Counted from the stretch's first letter, positions 51,302 through 60,687 are shown. The stretch is 64,000 nt of DNA from Pelomonas sp. Root1217 (GCF_001425705.1 NZ_LMDC01000028.1:1123119-1187118); one strand, 5' to 3'. The notes: generated from the sequence alone by a model not told the origin. Numbers and translations: made by a program.

Positions 51302-52405
51302 TCAGCGGCGCAGGCGCCCGTCGCGGCCGCGCAGGCCGATCTCGACGTGCTCGGAGCCACGGTGCTGGCGGGGGCTGAAGCGCACGCTGAAGCCGCCGAG
51401 GTCGAGCAAGCCCAGGTTCTCCAGCGCGGCCGCCACCGCGGGCCCGTCAACCCGGCTGCCGACGCGGCGCAGCGCCTCGACGCAGACGCGCAGATGCAGA
51501 TAGGCGGCCAGGCCCTCCAGGCTGATGGCCTCGGGGCCGACGTGGCCTTCCGCATCGCGCTCGAACTCGCGCACCAGCGGCAGCTGCGAGATCTCGGGGT
51601 TGGGCACGACGCTGGTGAAGCCGATCAGCCGGTCGCGCAGCAGCCGCGTCAGCTGCGTGAGCCCGGGGGACGACAGCGCCGCCACCGTCAGGGGCAGGGC
51701 GGCGCGCCAGGCGGCCTCGTGGCGGGTCAGCAGCTCCAGCGACTCGGGGCCGAGATTGAGCACCAGGGCCTGCGGCGAGGCGGCGGCCAGTTCGCGCAAC
51801 GTGGCCGAGCTGTCCGACTGCATCGCCACCGCGTGGAAGCGGATGCCCGCCGCCTGCAGCGCCGCCGCCAGCGCGTGCTCGCGACCCGGTTCGTCGCCAT
51901 CGCCCAGCAGCACGGCCTGTTCGATGCCGATGGCCCGCAGTTGCGCGGCGAGCGCCTCGGCCTCGCGCCGGTCATCGGGCCGCAGGCTGAACACCATGGG
52001 CTGGGCCGGCTGGTGCAAAGCGGCGGCGCCGGAGAAGGGGCCGACCAGCGGCACATTCAACTCGCGCGCCAGGGCGGCGGTCTGCAGGCAGGCGCGCTCG
52101 CCCAGGCAGTTGACGAAGGCGACGGCATGGTGCTCGCGGGCGAGTTTGCGCAGGTTGGCCGCGCGGCGCTGGCTGTCGCCGGCGTCGTCCAGGCTCACCA
52201 GCTCCAGCCGGCGCCCTGCTATGCCGCCATTGGCGTTGACCCGCTCCACCAGCGCCTTGGCCCCGGCCTGCACGCGGTTGCTGATCGGGAAGGCGGGGCC
52301 GGACAGGGGCAGCGACTGGCCCAGCACCAGCGGCGCCTGCTCGGCCGCCGCGACGGCGCACAGCAGGCCAAGCACCAGAGTGGCCAGTAACCGGAACAAG
52401 CTCAT
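51302..52405 (-). CDS. Orphan periplasmic substrate-binding protein (branched-chain ABC type)
   Basis: 367 residues with a signal peptide (1-21, AAA|EQ). It has the peripla_BP_6 fold: ALVERVNANGGIAGRRLELVSLDD (about 51-74) is the family hallmark. A Cys pair (VNCLGERACLQT) is present. No permease or ATPase gene adjoins it. Instead its start overlaps the stop of a chemoreceptor gene by four bases, implying translational coupling and perhaps direct partnership, with the binding protein presenting a ligand to the receptor. Confidence 0.82.
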   Translation of the reverse strand: MSLFRLLATLVLGLLCAVAAAEQAPLVLGQSLPLSGPAFPISNRVQAGAKALVERVNANGGIAGRRLELVSLDDAGDSQRRAANLRKLAREHHAVAFVNCLGERACLQTAALARELNVPLVGPFSGAAALHQPAQPMVFSLRPDDRREAEALAAQLRAIGIEQAVLLGDGDEPGREHALAAALQAAGIRFHAVAMQSDSSATLRELAAASPQALVLNLGPESLELLTRHEAAWRAALPLTVAALSSPGLTQLTRLLRDRLIGFTSVVPNPEISQLPLVREFERDAEGHVGPEAISLEGLAAYLHLRVCVEALRRVGSRVDGPAVAAALENLGLLDLGGFSVRFSPRQHRGSEHVEIGLRGRDGRLRR

Positions 52406-53988
52406 GAGTTCGCTTCTAGCCGGAACACCGCCACCAGCGACTTCAACCGCCGCGCCTGGTCACCCAGCGCAACGGCCGACGCGGCACCCTGCTCCACCAG
52501 CGCGGCGTTCTGCTGCGTCACCTGCTCCAGCGCCTGCACGGCGCCGTCGACGGCGGCCACCTGGCTGGCCTGGCCGGGCATGGCGGTGGCGATGCCACCG
52601 AGGAAGTCGGTGAGCCGCTGCACGGCCGCGACCGTCTCCTGCATGGCGCCACCGGCCTGCAGCACCAGCGCCTGGCCGGCCTTGACCTCGTCGGCTGAAG
52701 ACTCGACCAGCCGGCGGACGTCGCGCGCCGCGTCGGCCACGCCCTTGGACAGCAGGCGCACCTCGCCCGCCACCACTGCAAAACCTCGGCCATGCTCGCC
52801 CGCGCCGGCCGCCTCGACGGCGGCGTTGAGCGCCAGGATGTTGGTGCGAAAGGCGATGTTGTCGATGACGCCGACGATGCTGGCGATGCGCTCGGAGCTG
52901 CGGCCGATGGCGCTCATCAGCGCCTGAGCCTGGCCCATCGCCGTGTCGCCGGCCAGGGCGGCCTGCGTGGCGGCGTGCGTGACGGCGCCCGCACTGGCGG
53001 CCGAGTCGGCCAGGGCCTGCACGCCGACGGCGAGCTGGGCGGTGGCGGCGGCGGTGCGCTGCAGTTCGGCGGCGGCAAGCTCGGTGCGGTGGGAGAGGTC
53101 CGAGATGCCCGACGAAACCTCGCCGGCCGAGACGTCGATCTGCTCCGCGGCATCCCGTGCCGAGGCCACCAGGCGATGCAGGCCGCCTTGCATGTCGCCG
53201 AGCGAGCGCAGCAGCTGGCCGATCTCGTCCTGGCCGCCTGGTGGAACAGCCTCGCGCAGATTGCCTTCGGCGACGCGCGAGGCGACGGCCACGGCCGCGC
53301 GCACCGGCCGCGTGAGGCTGCGCGCCACGCCGAAAGCCACGGCCAGGCCGATGACCAGGCCCGCCACCACCACGCCCGCCTGCGCCCAGCGCCCCCAGCG
53401 CGCGGCGGCCGAGGCCTGCGCGCTGGCCGCCTCGCTGGCCTCGGCGGCTGCGGTGTCCAGCGCGTCGATGGCACGCAGCCATTGATCGAACAGCGGCTTC
53501 AGGCTGCTGACCACCAGCTCCTGGATGGCCGAGTCATGCTGGTAGTCGGCCCCCGCGTCGCCCGCCGCCCGCTGCAAGCGGCTGACGGAGCTGGCCAGCA
53601 TCGGCGCCAGTTCGGTCTCGGTGCGACGCAGTTCGTCGGCGCGCTGTGCCATGGCCTCGGTCGGCTGGTTGAAGACCTCGTCGAACTGCGTCCGGTAGGC
53701 GGCCATCGCCTTGTCCAGGCTGCCCAGCTCGAACTTCAGGTCCTCCGGGTCGTCGACCATCGTCGCCAGCAAGGTGGCCAGGTAGGCGTCGGTCACGCGG
53801 TCATGCATGCGCCGCCCGGCCGCCGTCAGTCGCTGCGCCTCGGCCTGGGCCGACAGCAGCCGGGTCTCGACGGCCTGCGACTGGTACAGGCCGATGCCGG
53901 CGATGACCAGCATCAGCGCGAGCAGGCCACCCATGCCGAGCCAGATGCGGCCGACCAGGCTGGCAAACCAGCGATGCCATAGCCTCAT
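52402..53988 (-). CDS. Methyl-accepting chemotaxis protein
   Basis: About 528 residues. Transmembrane helix 1 (about 14-35), a periplasmic four-helix-bundle-like region (about 36-200), transmembrane helix 2 (about 202-222), HAMP (about 223-275) and the cytoplasmic signalling coiled coil with the CheA/CheW-contact tip IAFRTNILALNAAVEAAGAG (near 370-390). No CheR-docking pentapeptide is present at the C-terminus (ends RLEANS). The start is uncertain among ATG 53988, 54009 and 54030. It is coupled to the binding-protein gene downstream. Confidence 0.87.
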   Translation of the reverse strand: MRLWHRWFASLVGRIWLGMGGLLALMLVIAGIGLYQSQAVETRLLSAQAEAQRLTAAGRRMHDRVTDAYLATLLATMVDDPEDLKFELGSLDKAMAAYRTQFDEVFNQPTEAMAQRADELRRTETELAPMLASSVSRLQRAAGDAGADYQHDSAIQELVVSSLKPLFDQWLRAIDALDTAAAEASEAASAQASAAARWGRWAQAGVVVAGLVIGLAVAFGVARSLTRPVRAAVAVASRVAEGNLREAVPPGGQDEIGQLLRSLGDMQGGLHRLVASARDAAEQIDVSAGEVSSGISDLSHRTELAAAELQRTAAATAQLAVGVQALADSAASAGAVTHAATQAALAGDTAMGQAQALMSAIGRSSERIASIVGVIDNIAFRTNILALNAAVEAAGAGEHGRGFAVVAGEVRLLSKGVADAARDVRRLVESSADEVKAGQALVLQAGGAMQETVAAVQRLTDFLGGIATAMPGQASQVAAVDGAVQALEQVTQQNAALVEQGAASAVALGDQARRLKSLVAVFRLEANS

Positions 53989-54018
53989 CTCAGTTGTCCA
54001 AGGCGACATGCGCCAGGA

Positions 54019-54091
54019 GAACAGAGCCACAGAGCCACAGAGGGACCTTCATGCCGCTGCCTCTGTGCCTCTGTGCCTCTGTGGCTTTGTT
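54019..54091. repeat. Inverted CACAGAGG-repeat element, copy 2
   Basis: Left arm about 54019-54043 (ACAGAGCCACAGAGCCACAG and on), right arm about 54058-54090 (CTCTGTGCCTCTGTG and on). The arms are reverse complements with a few substitutions. The right arm and loop overlap the end of the RND-transporter coding sequence, which terminates inside the element at 54049. It is related in unit sequence and geometry to the element at 41843-41917. Confidence 0.8.
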
Positions 54092-56493
54092 TGGTTTTCA
54101 CTCAGGCGCTGCGGGGGCGTCGGCTTGAGCAGCCAATGCGCCAGCGCGGGAACCAACACCAGCGCCCCCACCATGTTCCACACGAACATGAACGCCAAAA
54201 GGATGCCCATGTCGGCCTGGAACTTGATCGGCGACAGCGCCCAGGTGCCGACCGCGAGTGCCAGCGTCACGCCGGTCAGCATCACGACGCGACCCGTGAA
54301 CTGCAGCGCTTGCAGGTAGGCGGCCGACAGGCTTTCACCCGCGCGCAGCTTGGCCAGCATGACGCTGAGCACATAGAGCGCGTAGTCCACGCCGATGCCC
54401 ACGCCCAGCGCAATGACGGGCAGTGTCGAGACCTTGACCCCCATCCCCAGGCCCACCATCAGTGCCTCGCAAAGAATGGACGTCAGCACCAGCGGCAGTA
54501 CAGCCACGACGACGGCGCGCCAGGAGCGGAAGGTCACCCAGCACAGCACGACGACGGCGCCGTAGACCCACCACAGCATCTGGTTCATCGCCTGCTTGAC
54601 GACGATGTTGGTGGCCGCTGCAATGCCGGCCGAGCCGGCCGCGAGCATGAAGCGCTCGTCCTTGGTCGAGTTCTTCGCTATGAAGTCCTCGACCGTCGCG
54701 ACGACCGTGCTCAGCGTCTCGGCCTTGTGATCCTTCAGGTAGACGTAGAGCGACAGGAAGGAGCAGCCCTGGTTGAACAGCTCACGCGGCGCGCGGGTCT
54801 GCACGCCGCCCAGGGCGCTGTCGTTGGGGATCAGCTCGTACCACTTCAGCTGGCCCTCGTTGTAGCCCACCATCGCGAGCTTGGAGAGCGCCGCCATGGA
54901 GTTGGTGGACTCGACGCCTGGCAACTGCTCCAGCTGCCAGGCGAGCTGGTCGACCTTGGCCAGCGTGCCGTAGCGGGTGCACTGGTCTTCCGGCGTGGAG
55001 ACCATGACGACCAGGATGTCGCTCGAAGCGGCGTAATGCTGGGTGACGTAGTCGTTGTCGCGGTTGTAGCGCGAGTCGGCGCGCAGCTCGGGCGCGCCGG
55101 GGTCAAGGTCGCCGACGTGCAGCCGAGTACTGACGGCATAGCCCGCGACCGCCAGCGCGGCCGACACGCCGAGGGCCACCAGCGCCGGGCCGCGCTGCGT
55201 GAAGCGGTCGAGCTGGCGCCACATCCACGAGTTGCCAGCCTTGGGGTTGAACTCGGGGTCGTCACGCAGGCTGCGCTTGGCTGCCGCCGCGCCCACGCCC
55301 ACATAGGACAGCAGGATGGGCAGCAGCACGAGGTTGGTGAAGATCAGCACCGCCACGCCGATGCTGGCCACCAGCGCCAGGTCCTGGATGGCCTGGATCT
55401 TGATCAAGGCCAGCACCGCGAAGCCGACGGCGTCGCACAGCAGCGCCGTGAGGCCGGCGACGAACAGGCGCCGGAAGGTGTAGCGCGCGGCCACCACGCG
55501 ATGCGTACCGCGGCCGACGTCCTGCATGATGCCGTTCATCTTCTGCGCGCCATGGCTCATGCCGATGGCGAAGACGAGGAAGGGCACGAGCACCGAATAC
55601 GGGTCCAGCGCATAGCCGAGCAAGGCCAGCAGGCCGAACTGCCACACCACGGCGATGAGCGAGCAGGCGACCACGAGCGCCGTGCTGCGCACGCAGCGCG
55701 TGTAGGCCCACAGCACACCGGCGCAGATCACCAGCGCGACCGCGAAGAACACCAGCACCTGCTGCAAGCCCTCGATGAGGTCGCCCATGACCTTGGCGAA
55801 GCCGGTCACATGCAGCGCGATGGCGTCGCTGTCGTACTTGGCGCGCAGCGCCTCGACCTGGCGGCCGAGTTCGCCGTAGTCCAGCGCCTGGCCGGTCTTG
55901 GGGTTCACGTCCAGCAGCGGCACGAAGACGATGCTGGACTTGGCATCACCGGCGACGATCTGGCCGATCTCGCCGGAGCGCTCGACATTGGCGCGCACCT
56001 CGGCCAGCGCGGCGGGCGAGCCGTCGTAGCTGTCGCCCATGACGGTGTTGCCGTCCAGCCCCTCCTCGGTCACGGCGACCCAGCGGGTGTTGGCCGTCCA
56101 CAGCGACTTCATGAAGGGCCGGTCCACGCCCGGCATCAGGTAGATCTCGTCGCTGATCTTCTGCAGCGTGTCGAGGTAGTGCTTGTCGTAGATCGTGCCC
56201 TTGCGGGCCTCGACCACGATGCGCAGCGCATTGCCCTGGCCGCCCAGGTCGGCCTTGTGCGCCAGGTAGTTGGCGATGTAGGGGTGCGACGTCGGGATGG
56301 TCTTCTCGAAGCTGGCGTTGAGCGTCAGCTTGAAGGCCTGTTGGCCCAGCCACAACGTGGCCAGCAGGCACAGCAGCATGACCCACGGGCGGTGGTTGAA
56401 CAGCAGCCGCTCGGCCCAGGAGCCGGATCGGGTGTCGAAGTCGTCGAGCTGGGTGATGACCGGTTGGGCGCCCAGCGTGTCGGTGGCGTGCAT
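54049..56493 (-). CDS. RND/MMPL-family membrane transporter
   Basis: 814 residues with two repeats of an extracytoplasmic domain plus a six-helix bundle, the sterol-sensing-domain-like layout of MMPL/HpnN exporters. Helix-rich segments lie near 35-55, 225-400, 430-450 and 620-800. VGIGVDYALYVLSVMLAKLR (about 700-720) is the conserved helix 4 with its Asp, and AIGMSHGAQKMNGIM (about 300) the first-half counterpart. Homologues move lipids or hydrophobic molecules. The last ~11 residues (PQRHRGTEAAA) are translated from the CACAGAGG repeat, so the natural C-terminus has been replaced or extended. Last gene of the operon. Confidence 0.85.
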   Translation of the reverse strand: MHATDTLGAQPVITQLDDFDTRSGSWAERLLFNHRPWVMLLCLLATLWLGQQAFKLTLNASFEKTIPTSHPYIANYLAHKADLGGQGNALRIVVEARKGTIYDKHYLDTLQKISDEIYLMPGVDRPFMKSLWTANTRWVAVTEEGLDGNTVMGDSYDGSPAALAEVRANVERSGEIGQIVAGDAKSSIVFVPLLDVNPKTGQALDYGELGRQVEALRAKYDSDAIALHVTGFAKVMGDLIEGLQQVLVFFAVALVICAGVLWAYTRCVRSTALVVACSLIAVVWQFGLLALLGYALDPYSVLVPFLVFAIGMSHGAQKMNGIMQDVGRGTHRVVAARYTFRRLFVAGLTALLCDAVGFAVLALIKIQAIQDLALVASIGVAVLIFTNLVLLPILLSYVGVGAAAAKRSLRDDPEFNPKAGNSWMWRQLDRFTQRGPALVALGVSAALAVAGYAVSTRLHVGDLDPGAPELRADSRYNRDNDYVTQHYAASSDILVVMVSTPEDQCTRYGTLAKVDQLAWQLEQLPGVESTNSMAALSKLAMVGYNEGQLKWYELIPNDSALGGVQTRAPRELFNQGCSFLSLYVYLKDHKAETLSTVVATVEDFIAKNSTKDERFMLAAGSAGIAAATNIVVKQAMNQMLWWVYGAVVVLCWVTFRSWRAVVVAVLPLVLTSILCEALMVGLGMGVKVSTLPVIALGVGIGVDYALYVLSVMLAKLRAGESLSAAYLQALQFTGRVVMLTGVTLALAVGTWALSPIKFQADMGILLAFMFVWNMVGALVLVPALAHWLLKPTPPQRLSENQTKPQRHRGTEAAA

Positions 56494-56501
56494 GGTGGAG
56501 T

Positions 56502-57530
56502 TCAGGGCTGTGCGTTGGCGCGGCGGGTGCCGCGCAGGCTGGCGATGACCCAGGCGCCATCGGGTGCGGCGGCCAGGCCGGCGGCCGGCAAGGGACCAGC
56601 GGGTGGCGGGCGGCGCGTGAAGCTGAGACCGTCGTCGGCGCTGACGAAGAGTTCGCCGGTCTGGGTCAGCAGCGTCAGTTCACCGCGCCGCTCAATACCG
56701 GCTTGCAGGCTGAGCGGCGTGCCGAGTTCGACCTTGGTCCAGCTGTTGCCGGCATCGGCCGAGCGGTAGACGCTGCCGCGCAGGCCATAGGCCAGCAGCG
56801 TGCCCTTGTCCGACACGAGCAGGCCGAAGAAGCTGCCCTTGTAGGGCGAGGCCAGGGCCGTGAACGTGGCGCCGCCGTCGCTGGAGCGCAGCAGCAGGCC
56901 TTGCTCGCCGGCGATCAGCCATTGGCCATCGACAACACGCACGCCGTAGAGATGCAGGCCGCGCGGGTTGGCGGCGCGCGTCGGCAGTGGCTGCCAACTG
57001 GTGCCGCCGTCACGGGTGACCATGGCCAGGCCATAGGCGCCGACGGCGATGGCCTGGCGCGCATCGATCACGTCGATGTCGAACCAGGGCTTGTCGGCGC
57101 CCTCCTCCACCAAGCGCTGGGCAGCGCGGCGACCAGCGTCATCGGTGGCCGCAGAGAGCAGGGCTTGCGCGGCCTGCAGGCCCTCCATCTGCCTGACCCA
57201 GGTCTTGCCGCCGTCGCTCGTCTTCAGGATGACGCCCAGGTGGCCGGCGGCCCAGCCGGTCTGCGCGTCGACGAAGCGCAGAGCCGTCAGGCCCGCACGC
57301 ACCGGCACCTGCGCCTGCTGCCAGGCCTTGCCGCCGTCGTCGGACCACAGCACCGTGCCGCGCTCGCCCACCGCTACCAGCCGATCCCCGGCGCGGGTGA
57401 CCGCGAGGGTCGCCGCGCCGAGGGCCTTGGGGCTGATGAGCGCGGACTCGGCCAGCGCGGCCGGCGCGGGCGTGGCAGCCCGGGCGGCGGCCACGCAGGC
57501 CAGCGTCAAAGCCGCCAGCCAGCGCATCAA
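56502..57530 (-). CDS. YCF48-like Asp-box beta-propeller protein
   Basis: 342 residues with a signal peptide (about 1-18). At least six Asp-box/BNR-type repeats are visible: SDDGGKAWQQ, TSDGGKTWVR, TRDGGTSWQP, SSDGGATFTA, SADAGNSWTK and SADDGLSFTR. They predict a periplasmic propeller like the photosystem II factor YCF48. No sialidase catalytic residues were recognised. It overlaps the DUF1329 gene stop by four bases and lies eight bases before the RND transporter gene. It is probably a scaffold or assembly factor of that transport system. Confidence 0.82.
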   Translation of the reverse strand: MMRWLAALTLACVAAARAATPAPAALAESALISPKALGAATLAVTRAGDRLVAVGERGTVLWSDDGGKAWQQAQVPVRAGLTALRFVDAQTGWAAGHLGVILKTSDGGKTWVRQMEGLQAAQALLSAATDDAGRRAAQRLVEEGADKPWFDIDVIDARQAIAVGAYGLAMVTRDGGTSWQPLPTRAANPRGLHLYGVRVVDGQWLIAGEQGLLLRSSDGGATFTALASPYKGSFFGLLVSDKGTLLAYGLRGSVYRSADAGNSWTKVELGTPLSLQAGIERRGELTLLTQTGELFVSADDGLSFTRRPPPAGPLPAAGLAAAPDGAWVIASLRGTRRANAQP

Positions 57531-58885
57531 CGCGCTCCTTCGTTCGCGAGCTCTTCAGGGCTGAAGAAGTTGCGCGGCAGCGGTGCGACGACCTTGTACT
57601 GGCTGGCCAGCTCGTTGCTGGCCATGTTCAGGTAGTAGGCGCCGGTCTGCAGGTCGTAGCCGCCCCAGAACATGCTGCCGATGACGGCCGGGATGTCCGG
57701 CGCCAGCAGGGTCAGCGTGTAGTTGGTGCGCCAGAGTTCGCCCTTGGCGTCCCAGCCGTCGAACAGGATGATCTGCCAGCTGTCCTCGTCGATGTAGTAC
57801 TTGCGCTTGGGCACGACGTGGCGCTTGCCCTCGGCCAGCGTGGCTTCGACTTCCCACACGCGATGCAGCTCCCAGCGCACGACGCTGGGGTTCAGCGTGT
57901 TGGGCGTGACGAGGTCGGCCACCTTGGCCGATGCCGCGCGGTTGTTGTTGTAGGGGATGAAGAGCTCGCGTTTGCCGACCAGCTTGAGGTTGTGCTTGTC
58001 GCTGGGGCCGAACAGCATGAAGGCTTCGTCGAACAGGCCGATGCCCGAGGTCACCGAGTCGGGCGTGTCGTAGGCCACCGACGGCGCCTTGCGCACGCGG
58101 CGCTGGCCCACCAGGTATTGCCACAGACCGCGCGGGTTGCCGGCGTTGAGGTTGTCGTGCGCCAGGATGGCCTCGCCTGCCTTGGAGCCGGGCTCGCTGA
58201 CGACGAACTTGCCGAGACCCGAATAGCCGTCGAACTTCTCCAGGCTGCCCTCGGGGTCGTAGAACTGCCTGCGAAAACTCTGCGTGCCACCCGAGGCCAT
58301 CGCGCGCTTGCCGTCGGCCGTGACGACCCAGACCCGCACCGGCGCCTGTGCATAGGTGCCGACCCAGGCGAGGCGGTGGTTCTGGAACACCTCGTAGCCG
58401 TCCTTGGGGATGGGGAACGGCGTGCCGCCATAGGCGCCTTCGGTGCCCTGGCCGTTGTCGACGAGCTTGGCGCGCGTGGCGTTCTTGAAGGTGTTGTCGT
58501 AGACCCATTGCGGCGCGGCGGCCGTGCGGTGGGTCGGGTAGACGTCGATGCGGAAGTCGGGGTACTTCTTCATCAGCGCCTTGACGCCGTCACTGAGCTT
58601 GGCGTCGTACTGCGCCATGTTCTTGGCGTTGATGCTGTACAGCGGCTTCTCGGCGGCGAAGGGGTCCGGCCGGGCATCGCCAGGCTTGAAGCCGGCGGGC
58701 GCCTTGGTCAGGCCACCGTCCCACGCGGGGATCGTGCCGTCCTTGTTGGCGGCGCGCTCGGCGCCCAGCGGGGTCAGTGTGGTCTTGAGCTTGGCGGCTT
58801 CGTCGGCCGACACGGCGGCGAGGGCCGGGCCAGCGAGCAGCAGGGCGGTGGCCAGCAGCGTGGCCTTGAGATGGGTGCGGTTCAT
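57527..58885 (-). CDS. DUF1329 periplasmic protein
   Basis: 452 residues with a signal peptide (1-23, ALA|AV). Typical DUF1329 features: LTPLGAERAANKDGTIPAWDGGL near the mature N-terminus (about 37-59), RRQFYDPEGSLEKFDGYSG (about 210-228) and a long C-terminal sheet region with KRKYYIDEDSWQIILFDGWD. From memory, DUF1329 resembles LolA/LolB lipoprotein carriers, which would suit binding of a hydrophobic substrate between membranes. It almost always occurs with DUF1302 and RND genes, as here. ATG at 58885 has CGGAG upstream. Confidence 0.85.
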   Translation of the reverse strand: MNRTHLKATLLATALLLAGPALAAVSADEAAKLKTTLTPLGAERAANKDGTIPAWDGGLTKAPAGFKPGDARPDPFAAEKPLYSINAKNMAQYDAKLSDGVKALMKKYPDFRIDVYPTHRTAAAPQWVYDNTFKNATRAKLVDNGQGTEGAYGGTPFPIPKDGYEVFQNHRLAWVGTYAQAPVRVWVVTADGKRAMASGGTQSFRRQFYDPEGSLEKFDGYSGLGKFVVSEPGSKAGEAILAHDNLNAGNPRGLWQYLVGQRRVRKAPSVAYDTPDSVTSGIGLFDEAFMLFGPSDKHNLKLVGKRELFIPYNNNRAASAKVADLVTPNTLNPSVVRWELHRVWEVEATLAEGKRHVVPKRKYYIDEDSWQIILFDGWDAKGELWRTNYTLTLLAPDIPAVIGSMFWGGYDLQTGAYYLNMASNELASQYKVVAPLPRNFFSPEELANEGAR

Positions 58886-58905
58886 GTGACGTGCTCCGTG
58901 GGGCT

Positions 58906-60639
58906 TCAGAAGGTGCGCGAGACGGTGAAGCTGACGTTGGCGCGGTCGCGCAGCGACTGGCCAAACGTGAGCTGGCGCGGCGAGCCGCTGCCGGCCACAA
59001 GGGTCTCGGTGAAGGTCTTGGCGGTGCCGAAGAAGTCGCTGTAGATCAGCGCAAAGGTCCAGGCGTTCTGGTACTTGCCCTTCAGGCCGATGCTGTAGTC
59101 GCCCGCGCTGGAGGCGCCGCCCGCGAAGTTGGCGATGGCGGACGAGCGGCCGCCAAAGTTGACCCCCAGGCCGATGGGCACAGAGAGGTCCAGCCCCGCG
59201 AGCACCTGGAAGTACTGCGGCTCGAACAGCATGCGCAAGGCGAACGCGCCCTTGGTGCTGTTCGGGTCCAGGCCGCCGATCCCCATGCTGGCGCCTGTCG
59301 GCGTCGCGAAGATGTCCTTGCTGATACTGAGCCGGTGGTTGTAGGCCAGCTCCGCCACCAGGGAGCCGCCCTGCCACAGCGCGCCGGGTTGCAGCACATA
59401 GATGCCCGAGGCCTGCAGATGGGCCGTGCGGCCGACGGCGAAGCAGGGCTTGTCGCTGCCGCCGCAGGCCAGCACGGGCCCCAGGCCCAGCACGGCGGGG
59501 TCGCTGTTCAGCGGCGCGTTCCAGCGCACCGAGCCTTCGACGGCCCAGTTCAGCTGGCCGATCGACGAGGTGACGCTGGCGCCCACCGCCTTGATGTCGT
59601 CGCCATAGGCCAGGTGCACATTGCCGTTGACGAAGTCGAACACCGGCACGGCGGGCGTCTTGTCGTGGTACTGGGCGGCGTAGAGGCCGAACTCGTAGTC
59701 GCTGCCCGTCGGGCTCAGGCGCAGCTGCACGCCACCCTGCCCCGAGTTGCGTGGCCGCAGGTCCTTGCTCTTGTCGTAGCTCAGCAGGATCGGAGCGCCC
59801 TGCGGGGTCTGGCCGAAGTTGACGGTGCCGGTGCCGACGTAGTCCTGGTTGGAGAAGAAGCTGCCGACGCCCGGGATCTTGCTGGGCCGCCACTTGAGCT
59901 GGTAATAGGCGCCCAGCGAAATGCCTTCGGCGATCTGCAGCGAGGCCGACACCTGCTCGACCGGCAGTAGCACTTCCTTGAACTGCCAGCCGGGCACGGA
60001 GACGACCTTGGCAACGTCGACCGGCCCTTGCGCGTTGGCGATGCCGTTCTGGCCGAAGAACAGGCTCTCGCCCCACTGCAGCGTGTGGCGGCCGATGCGC
60101 ACGGTGCTCTTCATGCCGCCGACCTCGCCCTTCACGTAGACGAAGGCGTCTAGGAACTCGCCGCTCTGGCCATGCTGGCGGCGGGTGTCGGGCAGGAACT
60201 CGTTGGGGGCCTGGCCGCCGAAGGTGTTGGACGTCGGGATCACCGGGCCCAGTGCATTGCCGCCGGCATACAGCGCGGTGCCGGCATAGCTGTTCTTGCG
60301 CAGATAGACCGAGTCGCGCCAGGCGTTGCCGCTCACCCGCGCGCCCCAGCCGGGGCCGGCCAGGTCGATCTCGGCCAGCAGGTCGAAGCGGTTGGAGATC
60401 TGGCCGCGCTTGAAGTTGTGGTCGCCGTCGTCCTCGTTGACGGTGCCGGGGTCCTTGGCCACGTCGAGCCGCGTCAGCGCGTCGGACGGGCTCTTCGTCC
60501 GCACGGCGGTGCTGTATTTGGGCGTCAGGTCCAGGCGCAGCTTGTAGTCGCTGCTGGGCAGCTCGATGTCGAAAGCGTGGGCGGCCGGCAGGGCGAAGGC
60601 TGCCGCCACCGCCAGCGCAAGGCGGGTGGGTCTTGTCAT
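58906..60639 (-). CDS. DUF1302 outer-membrane beta-barrel protein
   Basis: 577 residues with a signal peptide (1-22, AHA|FD). Alternating polar/aromatic strands throughout and a terminal Phe (FTVSRTF) indicate an outer-membrane barrel of the DUF1302 family. A GRHTLQWGESLFFGQNGIAN block (about 172-191) is characteristic. It probably forms the outer-membrane part of a transport route with DUF1329, the YCF48-like protein and the RND transporter. A GGAGAC site precedes the ATG. The DUF1329 gene begins 20 bases downstream. Confidence 0.85.
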   Translation of the reverse strand: MTRPTRLALAVAAAFALPAAHAFDIELPSSDYKLRLDLTPKYSTAVRTKSPSDALTRLDVAKDPGTVNEDDGDHNFKRGQISNRFDLLAEIDLAGPGWGARVSGNAWRDSVYLRKNSYAGTALYAGGNALGPVIPTSNTFGGQAPNEFLPDTRRQHGQSGEFLDAFVYVKGEVGGMKSTVRIGRHTLQWGESLFFGQNGIANAQGPVDVAKVVSVPGWQFKEVLLPVEQVSASLQIAEGISLGAYYQLKWRPSKIPGVGSFFSNQDYVGTGTVNFGQTPQGAPILLSYDKSKDLRPRNSGQGGVQLRLSPTGSDYEFGLYAAQYHDKTPAVPVFDFVNGNVHLAYGDDIKAVGASVTSSIGQLNWAVEGSVRWNAPLNSDPAVLGLGPVLACGGSDKPCFAVGRTAHLQASGIYVLQPGALWQGGSLVAELAYNHRLSISKDIFATPTGASMGIGGLDPNSTKGAFALRMLFEPQYFQVLAGLDLSVPIGLGVNFGGRSSAIANFAGGASSAGDYSIGLKGKYQNAWTFALIYSDFFGTAKTFTETLVAGSGSPRQLTFGQSLRDRANVSFTVSRTF

Positions 60640-60687
60640 GTTGTCTCCTCGGGTTGTGGGTGCGGGCTCGGCGGCCCGCTTCGGAAC

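Noticed and set aside
54073-56769. An 898-codon plus-strand frame opposite the RND transporter
   Set aside because: It is His/Gln/Arg-rich low-complexity shadow of a clear membrane protein gene, with no start signal or homology.
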